DNA of 64,000 nt from Variovorax paradoxus EPS (GTDB taxonomy: Bacteria; Pseudomonadota; Gammaproteobacteria; Burkholderiales; Burkholderiaceae_C), in NCBI RefSeq assembly GCF_000184745.1, contig NC_014931.1, positions 3,720,001 to 3,784,000 on the forward strand, written 5' to 3'. The stretch's first letter is position 1; the number at the start of each line of letters is the position of its first letter. Made by a program: the position numbers and the translations under genes. Below, piece by piece: positions 52,690 through 61,633 of this stretch. The notes beneath the pieces are model-generated. The model was not told the origin of the DNA and made no database searches. It was given only the letters and a program-made list of their open reading frames with translations.

Positions 52690-53874
52690 TCAGAAGGTGT
52701 GACGCACGCCGACCGTGAATCCAGTCTGCGTGCGGTTGACGGTCGGGCTCTGAGCGTTCTGGCCGACCAGTTGCGCGCCGACCAGGCCACCTCGGTAGAC
52801 CGAGTGATCGACTTCGGCATAGAGCATCGTCCGCTTGGACATCAGGTAGCCCGCAACCACCTGGTATTGCGTGGCGGAACCGTCGAGGTCTTCGGTGTAG
52901 CCGCGCTGCTTGGTGTACCAGGCGTTGGCGGCCAGCGTGAGCCACTGCGTGGCCTGCCAGGTGACGCCGGCAAGGATCATCTGGCGCTTCTTGAAGCCGC
53001 CGGGGGCGCTCGGGTCCACGGTCTGGATCGGCGAGATGATGCCCAGCCCCGCCAGGTCGATTGCGCTGTAGGGCCCGTTGGCGAACGAGACGAAGTTGTT
53101 GCTGCGGCGGTTCTCGATGTAGCCCGCCTGGATCGAGGTCTTCTCGCCGAGCTTCAATTGCGCGCCGGCCGTGTAGACATCGAACTTGGCCTTGGAGTCG
53201 ATGTCGTCTACGCCGCGCAGCACGCCGGCGCTGAGCTTGACCGGCCCCTTCTCCGGTATGTAGGCCACCGAGGTGCCGAACTGGCTGCCCCGCTTGGCCG
53301 AACCGTTGCCTTCGCCGACGGCGTACTGAGCGAGCACCACGACGTCGCCGACCTGGGCGCCGTAATGGATCATGTTGCTGGTCTTGCTGCCTGCGAGCAG
53401 CGTGTGCTCGGGCTTGAAGACGTTGAAGTAATCGGCCCAGAGGTTGGAGCCGTAGACCAGCGACACACCTTCCATCGCAACGTTGTACTGGCGGCCCAGC
53501 GTGAGCTGCCCCCACGAAGAGGACTGCAGGCCGACGAAGGAAACGTGCAGGCCGTCGGGGCCGTCGTTGGCGATGGGCTTGCCGGTACCGATGTTGAAGT
53601 GGCTCTCGAGCGTGAACAGCGCCGACAGGCCGCCGCCCAGGTCTTCGCTGCCCTTGACGCCCCAGAAGCTCTCGCTCATGCCGCCGCCGTCGGGGAAGGC
53701 CGTACGCCCGCGGGTAACGAGCGGCGAGCCGTCGTCGCCGTAGATCGTGCGGTGCGTTTCGTAGCGCAGACCCGCGTCGACCGTGCCGTACAGCGTCAGG
53801 GTGCTTTGCGCAAATGCCGGCGCACCGATCACGCACAGCGGCAGCAGCGCCGCCGACAACTTCACTCTCTTCAT
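52690..53874 (-). CDS. Gram-negative general porin (Porin_4/OmpC-like)
   Basis: This 394-residue outer-membrane trimeric beta-barrel has a signal peptide (MKRVKLSAALLPLCVIGAPA, ending FA). The mature start QSTLTLYGTVDAGLRYET is classic for betaproteobacterial porins. The C-terminal phenylalanine (GFTVGVRHTF) guides BAM insertion. Start 53874 is chosen; the open frame upstream precedes the signal peptide. It begins the oxidase/carrier/PLP/aldehyde dehydrogenase run, so it may admit their substrate. Its leader is a near copy of the phospholipase leader. Confidence 0.93.
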   Translation of the reverse strand: MKRVKLSAALLPLCVIGAPAFAQSTLTLYGTVDAGLRYETHRTIYGDDGSPLVTRGRTAFPDGGGMSESFWGVKGSEDLGGGLSALFTLESHFNIGTGKPIANDGPDGLHVSFVGLQSSSWGQLTLGRQYNVAMEGVSLVYGSNLWADYFNVFKPEHTLLAGSKTSNMIHYGAQVGDVVVLAQYAVGEGNGSAKRGSQFGTSVAYIPEKGPVKLSAGVLRGVDDIDSKAKFDVYTAGAQLKLGEKTSIQAGYIENRRSNNFVSFANGPYSAIDLAGLGIISPIQTVDPSAPGGFKKRQMILAGVTWQATQWLTLAANAWYTKQRGYTEDLDGSATQYQVVAGYLMSKRTMLYAEVDHSVYRGGLVGAQLVGQNAQSPTVNRTQTGFTVGVRHTF

Positions 53875-53947
53875 CTTGTGTTCTCCACCAGGCCAACATC
53901 GATCAATCAAGGGGGCTTCGGCCAACACGCCTGCGCGATGCCCGAAG

Positions 53948-54042
53948 GCCTGCGATGCGATGTCGGCTCTTTGCCGGAAGCGCGGAATGAATCAGCGCGG
54001 GCGGATGTTAGAACAACGATTTATGAAAGAACAGTGTTTTTT
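53948..54042 (-). repeat. Duplicated leader/promoter block, porin copy
   Basis: These 95 bases match 56790-56884 without gaps, with seven differences counted by eye (about 93% identical). Both copies precede envelope genes in the same orientation. The block has a stem-loop region, here GCGCGGA-ATGAA-TCAGCGC with a mismatch, and a conserved ATGTTAGAACAACGAT. The rest of the gap 53875-54242 holds only AT-rich sequence and the stem-loop at 54180. Confidence 0.8.
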
Positions 54043-54179
54043 TTAAAACTGATGTTTTGAAAGATTGCGAGGCGAAGAGAGTGGTATTTACCCTCACTCT
54101 TTGCTTGGAAGCCGGCCCCATGTCATGCGTTGAGCGATCCACGGATGCCCTTCTCCATGCCTGTGAGCATGTCTTGCGC

Positions 54180-54228
54180 CGCTTGAGACCGGGCGGTTGC
54201 CTCGGCCCGGCACCGCCGATCTCAAGCG
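54180..54228 (-). terminator. Large stem-loop after the phospholipase gene
   Basis: The outer stem CGCTTGAGA (54180-54188) / TCTCAAGCG (54220-54228) encloses an inner GGCGGT (54192-54197) / ACCGCC (54212-54217). No T-run follows. It lies 15 bases beyond the phospholipase stop and may end or protect that transcript. Confidence 0.5.
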
Positions 54229-54242
54229 ACTGACCGATGGCA

Positions 54243-56531
54243 CTAGCGAAGGTCGCGCAGCCCCATCGCCGGATCGCTCACACCGTGCTTGCCGGTTTCC
54301 ACGCGTCCCGCAAATCGACGGTAGTACGCCGGGTCGGCGTCGCAGGTGACGGAAAAGTCGTACCAATGGCCGCTGGCTGCAAGCTCCCAATGCTGTTGTG
54401 CGCTCGCCTTCCCATCGACGCTCGCCGTCCAGGGGCCGTCGTCGCGATAGGCTTTGGCCTCGACGGTGAATCTGCAGGCGTTCTTGCCATCGTTGCGCAT
54501 CTCAAGGTGAACATTGCCGTTGACGATGTCGTAGCAGACACGCACTTCGGGAATGGCCGCATCGTCTGCTCGTATGTGCTGAAGACTTCCCTTGAAGTGG
54601 CGGTGAAAGCCGTTCGGCCCGAGTACCCAGAGGTCGTAGTCGCTGCCGTTGTCGGCAATTGCCGACCAGTTGTCATCGAGCATCTTTCCCGCTTCCACCA
54701 TGTATCGCCGCGGGAGCCGATCGAGGTTGAGCTTGTCGTACACGTGGAACACGGCGGCGGCCTTGCCCGAGTTGGCGAACAGCAGCTTCAGCTTGCCGGC
54801 AACCGGGTCTGCCCTGGCGCTGACATGCAGTTCGTAAGGCAGAGCTCGCGAAGGTTTGACGCCGATTTCTTGATGCGGCATTTGAGCGTCTGACGGCGGT
54901 TCGATCGGTGGCCTCGGGGTGACGCCATCCGCCTCGAACTCCTGTGAAGCTCTCAGCGCATCCGCATCTGGCCTGCTCGTCTTCCCGGCCAGCACTGGCA
55001 AGGCTTCGCCATTCGGCGTGCCGAAGTTGAAGGCGCTTGTCAGATCGCCACACACCGCCCGGCGATAGGGAGAGATGTTGGTTTCTTCCAGACCGAAACG
55101 GGCTTCGATGAAGCGCAGCACCGAGGTGTGGTCGAACACCTGCGAGTTGACCCAGCCGCCACGACTCCAGGGTGAGACGACGTAGAGCGGAACACGCGGC
55201 CCGGGGCCGTAGACCCGTCCATCGGGCTTGGGCTGTTTGACGGAATCTGGAGCGGCCGGATGGTTGAAGTATTCGGCGCTCATGGCCGTGTCCGAAAGCG
55301 TGGTCTTGCCGGCATAGGTGCCGTCCCCCAATGGCGATGGCGCCGACGGCGACGGCACGTGGTCGAAGTACCCGTCGTTCTCGTCGAAGTTGATCAGCAA
55401 CACCGTCTTGCTCCAGACCTCGGGAACGGACGTCAGCGCGTCCAGGACCTCTTGCACGAACCACGCACCCTGGACCGGACTGGAGACTTCGGGATGCTCG
55501 GAGTAGAAGCAAGGCGCGTTGATCCAACTCACGTGCGGCAAGCGCCCGGCCTTCACATCACGCCGGAACGCGTCGAGGTATTCCTCAGGCTTGTTGCCTG
55601 GCAGGGTATTGGCAATGCCCTTGTAGAGCGGGTTGCCCGGGTTGTCGGTCGCTGGGTCGTATGCGTGGTACGGCGTCGCCTGGCCGCTGTCGAAAACAGG
55701 TTGATTCGGCAGGTAGCCGCCCGATACAGGAAATCCGGATGCCCGATTGGCGCGCCGAAACTGGCGGAACGCGCCGAACAGGTTGTCGCCCCATTCGTCG
55801 GGCATGTTCTGATAGCAGATCCAACTGACACCAGCCGCCTCCAGTCGCTCGGCATGCGTTGTCCACGTGTAGCCGGTCTCCACACCCGCAGGACTCCCGT
55901 CCAGCATGTCCCACTCGTTCAAGACAAAAGCCGTTCCCTGTGCAGTCGGGCCATTGGTGCCGGTCAGGTGAAAGCTGCGATTGGGGTCGGTACCCGCGTG
56001 CATTGCGCAGTGATAACCGTCGCACAACGTGAAGGCATTGGCCAGCGAGAACTGAAACGGAATCTCTGCCTCCTTGTGGAAACCCATCGCCTTGGGGGTT
56101 TTGTAACGGGGCCATTCGTGAATGCGGCCGTTGTCCCAGGCTCGTTGACTGTCCTCCCATTCGTGCGGCGTTCCGCCATCGCGCTGTGCGTTGCCTTTGC
56201 GGCTGTCGAAGTGATAGGGCAAAACCACCTTCCCTTTGGCATCGCTTTGGTGCCAGACGCTCAGACCCTTGGGCAACGGAATGGTGAATCGGTCACCAAA
56301 GCCGCGAACACCCGCCAGCGTGCCGAAGTAATGGTCGAACGACCGGTTCTCCTGCATCAATATGACGATGTGCTCGACATCGTTGATGGTGCCGGTCTTG
56401 TTGTTGGCAGGAATGGCAAGCGCCCGACGGATGCTCGGTGGAAAAGCGGAAAGCGTGAGCGCGGCGGCGCTGGCCTTGGCGGTGCCCGCAAGAAAGCTTC
56501 GACGTGAGTTCATGGTTTTTGGCTGCGTCAT
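54243..56531 (-). CDS. Phosphocholine-type phospholipase C, Tat-exported
   Basis: This 762-residue enzyme of the non-haemolytic/haemolytic phospholipase C family (PlcN/PlcH) hydrolyses phospholipids to diacylglycerol and phosphorylated head group. A Tat signal is clear (NSRRSFLAGTAKASAAALTL, then SAFPPSIRRALA). The phosphoesterase core has DVEHIVILMQENRSFDHYFG and LLINFDENDGYFDHVPSPSA, with GPGPRVPLYVVSPWSRGGWV. The C-terminal half has two beta-repeats typical of the family (YELHVSARADPVAGKLKLLF, then NVHLEMRNDGKNACRFTVEA). ATG 56531 lies three bases after the lipoprotein stop. The partner chaperone PlcR is not seen. Confidence 0.9.
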   Translation of the reverse strand: MTQPKTMNSRRSFLAGTAKASAAALTLSAFPPSIRRALAIPANNKTGTINDVEHIVILMQENRSFDHYFGTLAGVRGFGDRFTIPLPKGLSVWHQSDAKGKVVLPYHFDSRKGNAQRDGGTPHEWEDSQRAWDNGRIHEWPRYKTPKAMGFHKEAEIPFQFSLANAFTLCDGYHCAMHAGTDPNRSFHLTGTNGPTAQGTAFVLNEWDMLDGSPAGVETGYTWTTHAERLEAAGVSWICYQNMPDEWGDNLFGAFRQFRRANRASGFPVSGGYLPNQPVFDSGQATPYHAYDPATDNPGNPLYKGIANTLPGNKPEEYLDAFRRDVKAGRLPHVSWINAPCFYSEHPEVSSPVQGAWFVQEVLDALTSVPEVWSKTVLLINFDENDGYFDHVPSPSAPSPLGDGTYAGKTTLSDTAMSAEYFNHPAAPDSVKQPKPDGRVYGPGPRVPLYVVSPWSRGGWVNSQVFDHTSVLRFIEARFGLEETNISPYRRAVCGDLTSAFNFGTPNGEALPVLAGKTSRPDADALRASQEFEADGVTPRPPIEPPSDAQMPHQEIGVKPSRALPYELHVSARADPVAGKLKLLFANSGKAAAVFHVYDKLNLDRLPRRYMVEAGKMLDDNWSAIADNGSDYDLWVLGPNGFHRHFKGSLQHIRADDAAIPEVRVCYDIVNGNVHLEMRNDGKNACRFTVEAKAYRDDGPWTASVDGKASAQQHWELAASGHWYDFSVTCDADPAYYRRFAGRVETGKHGVSDPAMGLRDLR

Positions 56532-56534
56532 TTT

Positions 56535-56687
56535 TCAGGGGGCGCAACGCAATTCAGGCGTCCCGGAAGTGCCGGGAGCCCCCCCGGTGAAGCTTCCGCC
56601 GCACGCCGCCAACCCCAGGCACAGCAGCAAGATCCATCCACTTTTGGCAGAGACTTTCCAGCCGCGCAGGCTCGTTCTGTTTTTCAT
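56535..56687 (-). CDS. Small lipoprotein coupled to phospholipase C
   Basis: This 50-residue protein has a lipoprotein signal (SGWILLLCLGLAACGGSFTG; lipid Cys near residue 33) and a mature tail of only about 18 residues, mostly Gly, Pro, Thr and Ser. A strong ribosome site (GGAGGTGAA) sits just before the ATG, so it is really translated. The stop codon is followed after AAA by the phospholipase start, so translation is coupled. The function is unknown. It may be a leader that sets phospholipase yield, or a small envelope partner. Confidence 0.7.
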   Translation of the reverse strand: MKNRTSLRGWKVSAKSGWILLLCLGLAACGGSFTGGAPGTSGTPELRCAP

Positions 56688-56789
56688 TTCACCTCCATGC
56701 ATCTGTTGAGAAATTCCAGGCTGAGTCACCGCTGGAATCTCGCTGCCCTCGGGTATCGGGTGCTGGCATTGCGCGCCAGCTACCGAGGG

Positions 56790-56884
56790 GCCTGCGATGC
56801 GATGTCGCCTCTTTGCCGGAAGCGCCGAACGAATCGGCGCGGGCGGATGTTAGAACAACGATTTCTTCAAGAACAGTGTTTTTT
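56790..56884 (-). repeat. Duplicated leader/promoter block, phospholipase copy
   Basis: This is the partner of 53948-54042. The stem here is perfect: GCGCCGA-ACGAA-TCGGCGC. The block ends about 100 bases before the small lipoprotein start, as the porin copy does before its gene. Confidence 0.8.
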
Positions 56885-56995
56885 CTGGAATTGACGTTCT
56901 GGGCTATTTCAGAGAGAAGCAGGAGGTGTTTACCCGCGCTTTTCTGCCTGCGCTGTCGACGCCTTCCATGTCTCTGAAGCGCCTCGCCCATCGAA

Positions 56996-57490
56996 CGAAG
57001 CGCAAGAAATCCGCGTGTCAGGTTGTGTCAACTCGGGTAACCGCTCGGCGTGCAGATCCGGCACAGCCGCCGTCAGCGCCTGTGTATGGATATGCCTTGG
57101 CGCATCGAGCACTTGCTTCGCCGGCCCCTGCCCCAACAGACGCCCGCGCTGCATCACGCCCACGTCGCGCACATGTGGTGGATCACCGCAGGGTTGTGGC
57201 TGATCAGCAGGTAGGTCGGGCCGAATTCGGCCTGCAGGTCGCGCATGAGGTCCAGCACCTGCGCCTGCACCGATACGTCGAGCGATGAGGTAGGCTCGTC
57301 GCAGACGATGAACTGGGGCTGGCACGCCAATGCGCGCGCGCTGGCGTTGGCCGCCCGAAAATTGATGCGGAAAATGCCGTCCGTCATCGAGCGACATGCG
57401 CTCGCGGCGCAGAGACTCGATCACGCGCTCGGAGGTTTCCTGCTGGCGATACTGCAGGACGTCCTCGATCTTCAATACGAAGACACGCAT
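56996..57490 (-). pseudogene. Frameshifted peptide-type ABC ATPase remnant
   Basis: Pieces of a DppD/OppF-type ATPase are spread over two frames. One frame gives [11 protein letters not shown] (signature). The other gives [20 protein letters not shown] then [20 protein letters not shown] (Walker B to H-loop, LLISHNPAV). The first frame then resumes with [20 protein letters not shown]. The Walker A half is missing. No complete protein can be made. It lies next to tRNA-Ser, a common site of insertion and deletion. Confidence 0.8.
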
Positions 57491-57524
57491 GAAAAAGCCC
57501 CGTCAATCGTGAGATCAACGGGGC
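57491..57524 (-). terminator. Rho-independent terminator of tRNA-Ser
   Basis: The stem GCCCCGT (57497-57503) / ACGGGGC (57518-57524), partly extended by inner pairs, is followed on the minus strand by TTTTT. It ends 11 bases after the tRNA 3' end. Confidence 0.85.
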
Positions 57525-57534
57525 CCAATCAATT

Positions 57535-57627
57535 TGGCGGAACCGGAGGGATTCGAACCCTCGATGAGGCTCTACACCCCATACTCCCTTAGCAGGGGAG
57601 CACCTTCGGCCACTCGGTCACAGTTCC
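57535..57627 (-). tRNA. tRNA-Ser (GCT anticodon)
   Basis: This 93-base RNA folds with acceptor stem GGAACTG/CGGTTCC, a discriminator G and an encoded 3' CCA. The T-loop is GGTTCGAATCC. The anticodon loop CTGCTAA gives GCT (plus-strand AGC at 57591-57593), reading AGC/AGU serine codons. The long variable arm between the anticodon and T arms marks a class II serine tRNA. Confidence 0.96.
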
Positions 57628-57653
57628 TGAAAGAAGCCGAGATTATGCCACCG

Positions 57654-58922
57654 TCAGGAGGCCGGTTGGTCCAGATCGAAGGCTTTATGCAGCGCTCGAA
57701 CGGCCAATTCCATATATTTTTCGTCGATCACGACCGAGGTCTTGATCTCGCTGGTCGAAATCATCTGGATGTTGATGCCCTCTTCGCTCAACACGCGGAA
57801 CATCTTGCTCGCCACGCCCACATGACTGCGCATGCCGATGCCAACGATGCTGACCTTGCAGATCTTGGTGTCGCCCACGATTTCCGTAGCACCCAGCGAA
57901 GGCATGACCTTCGATTGCAGCAGGTCGATGGTCTTGGCGTATTCGTTGCGGTGAACCGTGAAGCTGAAGTCGGTCTTGCCGTCCTTGCTCAGGTTCTGGA
58001 TGATCACGTCGACCTCGATGTTGGCGTCCGCCACGGCACCGAGGATGTGATACGCGATGCCCGGCTTGTCGGGCACGCCGAGCACCGAGATCTTGGCTTC
58101 GTCGCGGTTGAATGCGATGCCGGATACGACGGCTTGTTCCATGTTTTCGTCTTCCTCGAAAGTGATCAGCGTGCCGGACTTGGCCTCTTCATTGATGTCG
58201 ATGTCCCATGCGGTGAAGCTCGAGAGCACACGCAGCGGCACCTTGTACTTGCCGGCGAATTCCACCGAGCGGATCTGCAGCACCTTGGAGCCGAGGCTCG
58301 CCATCTCGAGCATCTCTTCGAAGCTCACGGTGGTCAGGCGCCGCGCATCGGGCTCGACGCGCGGGTCGGTCGTGTAGACGCCGTCCACGTCGGTGTAGAT
58401 GAGGCATTCGTGCGCCTTCATGGCCGCCGCAATGGCCACGGCCGAGGTGTCGCTGCCGCCGCGGCCCAGCGTGGTGATGTTGCCCGCGTCGTCCACGCCC
58501 TGGAAGCCGGTGATGACCACCACCTTGCCCGCGTTCAGGTCGGCCATCACGCGCAGGTCGTCGATGCTCTCGATGCGGGCCTTGGTGTGCGAGCTGTCGG
58601 TGCGCACCGGCACCTGCCAGCCCGCGTAGCTCACCGACTCCACGCCCTCGGCCTGCAGCGCAATGGCCAAGAGCGCGGACGAAGCCTGCTCGCCGGTCGA
58701 TGCCAGCATGTCGAGTTCGCGGTTGTGGGCTTCGCCCGGTTTGCTCGGCGCCAGTTCCTTGGCGAGGCCGAGCAGGCGATTGGTCTCGCCGCTCATGGCA
58801 CTCGGAACCACGATCATCTGGTGGCCGGCGCGCGCCCACTTGGCAACGCGCTTGGCGACATTCCTGATGCGCTCGGTCGAGCCCATCGACGTACCGCCGT
58901 ATTTGTGAACGATCAATGCCAT
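57654..58922 (-). CDS. lysC: Aspartate kinase LysC
   Basis: This 422-residue enzyme phosphorylates aspartate, the first step to lysine, threonine and methionine. The N-terminal kinase domain starts [20 protein letters not shown] and includes [20 protein letters not shown] and [19 protein letters not shown]. Two ACT domains follow (from about residue 260: [20 protein letters not shown] and [20 protein letters not shown]), which bind the lysine/threonine inhibitors. Start 58922 is preferred over an upstream extension because [10 protein letters not shown] is the family N-terminus. It lies 26 bases upstream of tRNA-Ser on the same strand. Confidence 0.96.
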   Translation of the reverse strand: MALIVHKYGGTSMGSTERIRNVAKRVAKWARAGHQMIVVPSAMSGETNRLLGLAKELAPSKPGEAHNRELDMLASTGEQASSALLAIALQAEGVESVSYAGWQVPVRTDSSHTKARIESIDDLRVMADLNAGKVVVITGFQGVDDAGNITTLGRGGSDTSAVAIAAAMKAHECLIYTDVDGVYTTDPRVEPDARRLTTVSFEEMLEMASLGSKVLQIRSVEFAGKYKVPLRVLSSFTAWDIDINEEAKSGTLITFEEDENMEQAVVSGIAFNRDEAKISVLGVPDKPGIAYHILGAVADANIEVDVIIQNLSKDGKTDFSFTVHRNEYAKTIDLLQSKVMPSLGATEIVGDTKICKVSIVGIGMRSHVGVASKMFRVLSEEGINIQMISTSEIKTSVVIDEKYMELAVRALHKAFDLDQPAS

Positions 58923-58940
58923 GGGTGAAATCAGAGAAAG

Positions 58941-58968
58941 GAAAAGGGCCGCTGGATAGGCGGCGCCC
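58941..58968 (-). terminator. Terminator between tilS and lysC
   Basis: The stem GCCGC/GCGGC (58948-58952 and 58960-58964), flanked by GGG/CCC with one bulged base, is followed on the minus strand by TTTTCC. It closes the cysS-accA-tilS run. Confidence 0.6.
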
Positions 58969-58983
58969 TGCAAGCTGTGGGAG

Positions 58984-59955
58984 CTAAGTCTTCGGCGAGG
59001 GCGGGGCATTGTACCAATGCAGCCGATCGCCCTTCCGCTCGGCGAAACCGCCGGCCACTTTGAGGTGGATGCGGTGGCCGCGCGTGGTGCAGGCGCGGAC
59101 CTGGTCGAGCAACTGGTCGAGCTGCGCGGCGCTGGGCGCGCAGCCGTGCGATTGCATCAGCCAGTGGCGCAGCACATTGGCTTGACGAGCCCGCGAAAAC
59201 GCCTGCAGCGCCTTGATGAGTGGCGGGTCACCAACGGACTTCAGGTCTTGCGCAGCGAGTTCGAGCAACAGTTGCTGCGCCTGCGCCGCATGGCCGATGC
59301 TGCGCGCGAACGTCGCGCGGAACTGTGGAAAAGCCTGCTCCAGTGCTGGCAGCAGCACCGCGCGAATCCGGTTGCGGGTGTAGCGGGCATCGCCGTTGCT
59401 CGGGTCTTCGATCCATGGCAGATCGCGTGCTGCGAGCCAGGCGCGGATGTCGGCCGCAGGCACTGTCAGCAGAGGCCGATAGATGTTCAGGCCATTGCGT
59501 TCAGCGTGCGCGGGCATGGCCGCCAAACCCGGAAGGCCGGCACCACGCGATAACGCCAGCAAGAGCGTTTCGACCTGGTCGTCCGCGTGATGCCCGAGGG
59601 CAATCGACTGGATGAAGGGCCGCGTCGAATCCATGCGCGCCATGACACCAAACGCCTCGTAGCGTGCGCGCCGCGCGGTGTCTTCGGGACTGTCGCCTGG
59701 TGCGTGCCGCGCATCGACCCGATGAACCACGAGCGGCACACCAAGCCGCGCACAGACTTCGCCGCAATGCCGCTCGAAATCATCGGCCGCGGCCTGCAGC
59801 CCGTGATGCACATGAAAAGCCACCACCTGCCCCGGCCAGCGCGAAGCGCAGGCGGCCAGCAAGGCGTTGGAATCCGCACCGCCGCTGAAGCCCACCGCCA
59901 GCGGCCACCGCGCCGGCTCGAACGCGGCGATGGCGCGTTCGAAGGCTTCGCTCAT
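58984..59955 (-). CDS. tilS: tRNA(Ile)-lysidine synthase TilS
   Basis: This enzyme joins lysine to C34 of the tRNA-Ile CAU anticodon, turning its reading from AUG to AUA. The PP-loop ATP motif SGGADS is at residues 24-29. The body has HHGLQAAADDFERHCGEVCA, ALGHHADDQVETLLLALSRG and IEDPSNGDARYTRNRIRAVL. The 323-residue length is short because the C-terminal domain of the E. coli enzyme is lacking, common in this group. It starts seven bases after accA stops. Confidence 0.95.
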   Translation of the reverse strand: MSEAFERAIAAFEPARWPLAVGFSGGADSNALLAACASRWPGQVVAFHVHHGLQAAADDFERHCGEVCARLGVPLVVHRVDARHAPGDSPEDTARRARYEAFGVMARMDSTRPFIQSIALGHHADDQVETLLLALSRGAGLPGLAAMPAHAERNGLNIYRPLLTVPAADIRAWLAARDLPWIEDPSNGDARYTRNRIRAVLLPALEQAFPQFRATFARSIGHAAQAQQLLLELAAQDLKSVGDPPLIKALQAFSRARQANVLRHWLMQSHGCAPSAAQLDQLLDQVRACTTRGHRIHLKVAGGFAERKGDRLHWYNAPPSPKT

Positions 59956-59961
59956 GGGTGC

Positions 59962-60942
59962 TCAGCGGCCGGTGTCGGCCTTGGTATCGTTGAAACGGCC
60001 GTAGCTCTGCAGACGCTCGTAGCGGCGGTCTAGCAGCTCCTTCGGCTTCAGGTCGCTGACCTGGCGGAACGCGTCGTTGAGCGCGCGCTTGAGGAATGCC
60101 GCCATCTGGCGGTGGTCGCGGTGTGCGCCGCCGACCGGTTCGTTCACGATCTTGTCGACGAGGCCCAGTGCCTTCAGGCGGTGCGCCGTGATGCCGAGCG
60201 CATCGGCCGCTTCCTGCGCCTTGTCGCTGGTCTTCCAGAGAATGGAAGCACAGCCTTCGGGGCTGATCACCGAATAGATCGAGTACTGCAGCATCACCAA
60301 CTGGTCGCCGACCGAGATGGCCAGCGCGCCGCCGGAGCCGCCCTCGCCGATGATCGTGACGATGATCGGCACCTCGAGTTGCGCCATCTCGAAGATGTTG
60401 CGGCCGATGGCTTCGGATTGGCCGCGCTCTTCGGCATCGATGCCGGGGTATGCGCCGGGCGTGTCCACGAAGGTGAACACAGGCAGCTTGAACTTTTCGG
60501 CCGTCTTCATGAGGCGCAGCGCCTTGCGGTAGCCCTCGGGCTTGCTCATGCCGAAGTTGCGCGCGGTGCGCTCCTTCGTGTCACGGCCCTTTTGATGGCC
60601 CAGCACCATGCAGGGCACGCCGTTGAAGCGAGCGAGGCCGCCCACGATCGACAGGTCGTCCGAGAAATGCCGGTCGCCGTGCAGTTCGACAAAGTCGGTG
60701 AAGATTTCGTTGACGTAATCGAGCGTGTAAGGGCGCTCCGGATGCCGGGCGATCTTGGTGATCTGCCAGGGCGTCAGGTCGCTGTAGATGTCCTTGGTGA
60801 GCTGCTGGCTTTTCTTGCCGAGCTGATCGATTTCTTCCGAAATGTCGACCGCCGATTCGGTCTGTACATAGCGCAGTTCTTCAATCTTTGTTTCGAGTTC
60901 CGCAATGGGCTGCTCGAAATCGAGGAAGGTTCGTTTCGCCAA
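59962..60942 (-). CDS. accA: Acetyl-CoA carboxylase carboxyltransferase subunit alpha
   Basis: AccA with AccD moves the carboxyl group from biotin to acetyl-CoA, making malonyl-CoA for lipids. The 326-residue protein starts [20 protein letters not shown] and carries [40 protein letters not shown] and [20 protein letters not shown]. The start is a TTG at 60942 with a clear AGGAGA ribosome site seven bases before it; no ATG is suitably placed. It lies 19 bases after the DNA glycosylase gene. Confidence 0.96.
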   Translation of the reverse strand: MAKRTFLDFEQPIAELETKIEELRYVQTESAVDISEEIDQLGKKSQQLTKDIYSDLTPWQITKIARHPERPYTLDYVNEIFTDFVELHGDRHFSDDLSIVGGLARFNGVPCMVLGHQKGRDTKERTARNFGMSKPEGYRKALRLMKTAEKFKLPVFTFVDTPGAYPGIDAEERGQSEAIGRNIFEMAQLEVPIIVTIIGEGGSGGALAISVGDQLVMLQYSIYSVISPEGCASILWKTSDKAQEAADALGITAHRLKALGLVDKIVNEPVGGAHRDHRQMAAFLKRALNDAFRQVSDLKPKELLDRRYERLQSYGRFNDTKADTGR

Positions 60943-60961
60943 CGTCTTCTCCTGTTTTATT

Positions 60962-61633
60962 TCAATACGCGACCGGCACGGGGTCCAGCGACCGCCAAAT
61001 ATACCAAGTCGCCACGCTGCAATACGGGGCCCAGGCCACGGCAACGTCGCGGGCATCGCTGCGGCTCACCGGGTCGCCCGAAAAGTAATTGACGCTGATG
61101 CCGTTGAGCAGCCCGACATCATCCACAGGCAGCACGTTCGGACGCATGAGGTGGAAGATGAGGAACATCTCGGCCGTCCAGCGGCCGATGCCGCGAATGG
61201 CCACGAGCTCTTCGATGATGAGCTCGTCGGCCATGTCTTTCCATGCATCGACGTGCACGACGCCCGAGTCGAAATGCAGGGCCAGGTCGACCAAATATTC
61301 GATCTTGCGCGCCGAGAGGCCCGCCGCGCGCATGTCGTCGACCTTGAGCTTGAGCACGTTCGCCGGCGTCAGCTTGCGCGGCAGCACCGCGAACTTGTCC
61401 CAGACGGTTTGCGCGGCCTTCACCGAGATCTGCTGGCCGACAACGCTGCGCGCCAACGTGGTGAAGGCGTCGCCGCGCGATTCGAGACATGCGGTGCCGA
61501 ACTTCGGAATCAACCGCTTCATCACGCGGTCTTTCTTGGCCAGGTGCTTGCAGGCCTCTTCCCAATAATCCGGCGTGTAGATCTGAACGGTCGGGTTTTT
61601 GGAAGCGGGCATGGGGTTGGTGGTTCCGTTCAC
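60962..61633 (-). CDS. DNA-3-methyladenine glycosylase II family (HhH-GPD)
   Basis: This 223-residue base-excision enzyme of the AlkA/HhH-GPD fold removes alkylated purines. The fold appears as [20 protein letters not shown], the helix-hairpin-helix [20 protein letters not shown] and the catalytic aspartate in [14 protein letters not shown]. There is no iron-sulfur cluster. The GTG at 61633 overlaps the cysS stop (GTGA); the ATG at 61612 is an alternative. It lies in the cysS-accA run. Confidence 0.9.
   Translation of the reverse strand: MNGTTNPMPASKNPTVQIYTPDYWEEACKHLAKKDRVMKRLIPKFGTACLESRGDAFTTLARSVVGQQISVKAAQTVWDKFAVLPRKLTPANVLKLKVDDMRAAGLSARKIEYLVDLALHFDSGVVHVDAWKDMADELIIEELVAIRGIGRWTAEMFLIFHLMRPNVLPVDDVGLLNGISVNYFSGDPVSRSDARDVAVAWAPYCSVATWYIWRSLDPVPVAY

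Noticed and set aside
53875..54060. Pho box upstream of porin and phospholipase
   Set aside because: Phospholipase C is phosphate-controlled in Pseudomonas, but I see no tandem CTGTCAT-type repeats in either leader.
56930..57490. A 186-residue protein on the minus strand
   Set aside because: Only scattered parts resemble an ABC ATPase and the rest is frame-shifted sequence, so it is called a pseudogene.
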